Assembly (NCBI GenBank): GCA_023429265.1
Contig: JAEYVS010000197.1
Coordinates: 1 to 6,662, forward strand
DNA from: Bacteroidota bacterium
GTDB lineage: Bacteria > Bacteroidota > Ignavibacteria > Tepidaquicellales > Tepidaquicellaceae
Direction of reading: 5' to 3'
Length of the DNA stretch: 6,662 nucleotides
Positions 5,727-6,662 of this stretch are shown here, piece after piece (the stretch's first letter is position 1; the number at the start of each line of letters is the position of its first letter). Position numbers and translations under genes: made by a program. A model generated the notes under the pieces. That model made no database searches. It was not told where the DNA came from and was given only the letters and a program-made list of their open reading frames with translations.

Positions 5727-6662
5727 ATGAAAAAGCTCATAATATTCCTTTCTTTGGCGATTTCCGTAATGACAGCCTCTTGCGGTGATGATAATACTGA
5801 ATCCGGTGACAATATCTTCCGCCTCAATCAGCCTCTTGGATTAGAAACAATGGAGCCGGTAATGTCGAACTCTAACCAGACAATATGGGCATTATCCATA
5901 ATGATGGAGGGACTGGTGGAATATAATGAAGCGAACGAGATAACCCCGGCTATCGCAAAAAGCTGGGAAATTTCAGAAGATGGTATGGTTTATACTTTTA
6001 CGCTAAGAGACGATGTGTACTTCCACGACGATGAGTGTTTCCCAGAGGGGAAAGGAAGAAAAGTTACAGCTTCTGATTTTAAATACTGCCTCGAGAGAGT
6101 GAATAACCCAAAGACTAAGACACGGGGCTCCTGGGTTTACCGTGACAAGATAAAAGGCGTGGAAGAGTTTATGGATTCGCAGTCAAAAGACGGATCGGTA
6201 AATGAAATAACCGGTGTAAAGGCAGTTAATGACAGCACACTTCAGATAGAGCTTACGCATCCCTTCGCTCCTTTTCTCAGCATCCTTACAATGACATACG
6301 GGTCTGTTTATCCTCGTGAGGCAGTGGAGCATTACGGGGATGGATTTGGCCAGCATCCGGTAGGCACCGGTCCTTTTAAGTTCGCTAGCTGGGACCTCGA
6401 TAAGGAGCTTGTCTTTGAGAAAAATCCTAACTATTGGGGCAAAGACGCGCAGGGAAATCAACTTCCCTACCTCAACGGCATAGTGATGACATTTACGCCC
6501 TCATCCGAAACCGAATACCTGGATTTTGTGAATGGCAGGTATGACTTTCATCTCCCTTCATCTGAAACCATCGACCAGCTGATAGACGAAAATGGAGATC
6601 TGACAGACCCGTCCGGAAGGGATTTCGACCTGGTACGTCAGCCCTGGCTCCAGACGGTATTC
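5727..6662 (+). CDS. Peptide-type ABC transporter substrate-binding lipoprotein, 3' end cut
   Basis: The first 312 residues of an extracytoplasmic solute-binding protein of the SBP_bac_5 (OppA/DppA-like) family. Such proteins capture oligopeptides, or sometimes nickel or sugars, for an ABC importer. The start is ATG at 5727, with an in-frame TAA directly before it, so nothing longer is possible. The signal peptide (KK, then a hydrophobic run at 4-15) ends in TASC, making Cys19 the likely lipidated residue, although Thr at -3 is not the most typical lipobox. Family features include LETMEPVMSN near residues 39-48, PAIAKSWEISEDGMVYTFTL (74-93), VTASDFKYCLERV (113-125), the signature PVGTGPFKFASW (211-222) and ENPNYWG-like EKNPNYWG (231-238). 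C104 and C121 are close and could pair. Family proteins are usually 500-600 residues, so about half is visible. Transporter permease genes might follow beyond the window. The ligand is unknown. Confidence 0.93.
   Translation, partial: MKKLIIFLSLAISVMTASCGDDNTESGDNIFRLNQPLGLETMEPVMSNSNQTIWALSIMMEGLVEYNEANEITPAIAKSWEISEDGMVYTFTLRDDVYFHDDECFPEGKGRKVTASDFKYCLERVNNPKTKTRGSWVYRDKIKGVEEFMDSQSKDGSVNEITGVKAVNDSTLQIELTHPFAPFLSILTMTYGSVYPREAVEHYGDGFGQHPVGTGPFKFASWDLDKELVFEKNPNYWGKDAQGNQLPYLNGIVMTFTPSSETEYLDFVNGRYDFHLPSSETIDQLIDENGDLTDPSGRDFDLVRQPWLQTVF

Noticed and set aside
6183..6461. Minus-strand open frame of 92 codons opposite the transporter lipoprotein gene
   Set aside because: The plus strand here encodes the family signature of SBP_bac_5 (GTGPFKF region), so the opposite frame is a shadow.

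Overview
The window holds five protein-coding genes, two of them cut by its ends, and no RNA genes, mobile elements or CRISPR arrays that I can see. The likely host is a Gram-negative bacterium of the Bacteroidota/Ignavibacteriota type. This is an inference. It rests on a lipoprotein signal peptide, AT-rich leaders mostly without Shine-Dalgarno sequences, frequent ATA and AGG/AGA codons at moderate GC, and a class III cyclase whose YQYxGD-like and EIVxxGD motifs resemble those I recall from that group. No 16S or other decisive marker is present.

Layout. Positions 1-1880 (+) carry the 3' nine-tenths of polyphosphate kinase 1 (ppk1). Ten bases later, a minus-strand block ends in the opposite direction. 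Read in its own direction from 5610 down to 1891, this block encodes an AMP-forming acyl-CoA synthetase-like enzyme, a membrane-anchored class III nucleotidyl cyclase, and a multi-spanning membrane protein with a C-terminal SRPBCC/START-like domain. The last two overlap by four bases (ATGA), and the first two are closely spaced, so the three probably form one operon. An AT-rich divergent region (5611-5726) rich in inverted repeats separates this operon from a plus-strand lipoprotein gene for the substrate-binding subunit of a peptide-type ABC transporter (SBP_bac_5 family), cut by the right edge.

How the genes may work together. PPK1 makes polyphosphate from ATP and the transporter lipoprotein captures peptides or similar solutes; neither is obviously tied to the operon. 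Within the operon, a cyclase and a membrane START-like protein are translationally coupled behind an acyl-activating enzyme. This suggests a membrane- or lipid-related signalling or modification module, but that is a hypothesis from gene order alone. It is the most interesting part of the window. The rest looks like ordinary chromosomal housekeeping and transport. I do not see strong evidence of a wholly new system.
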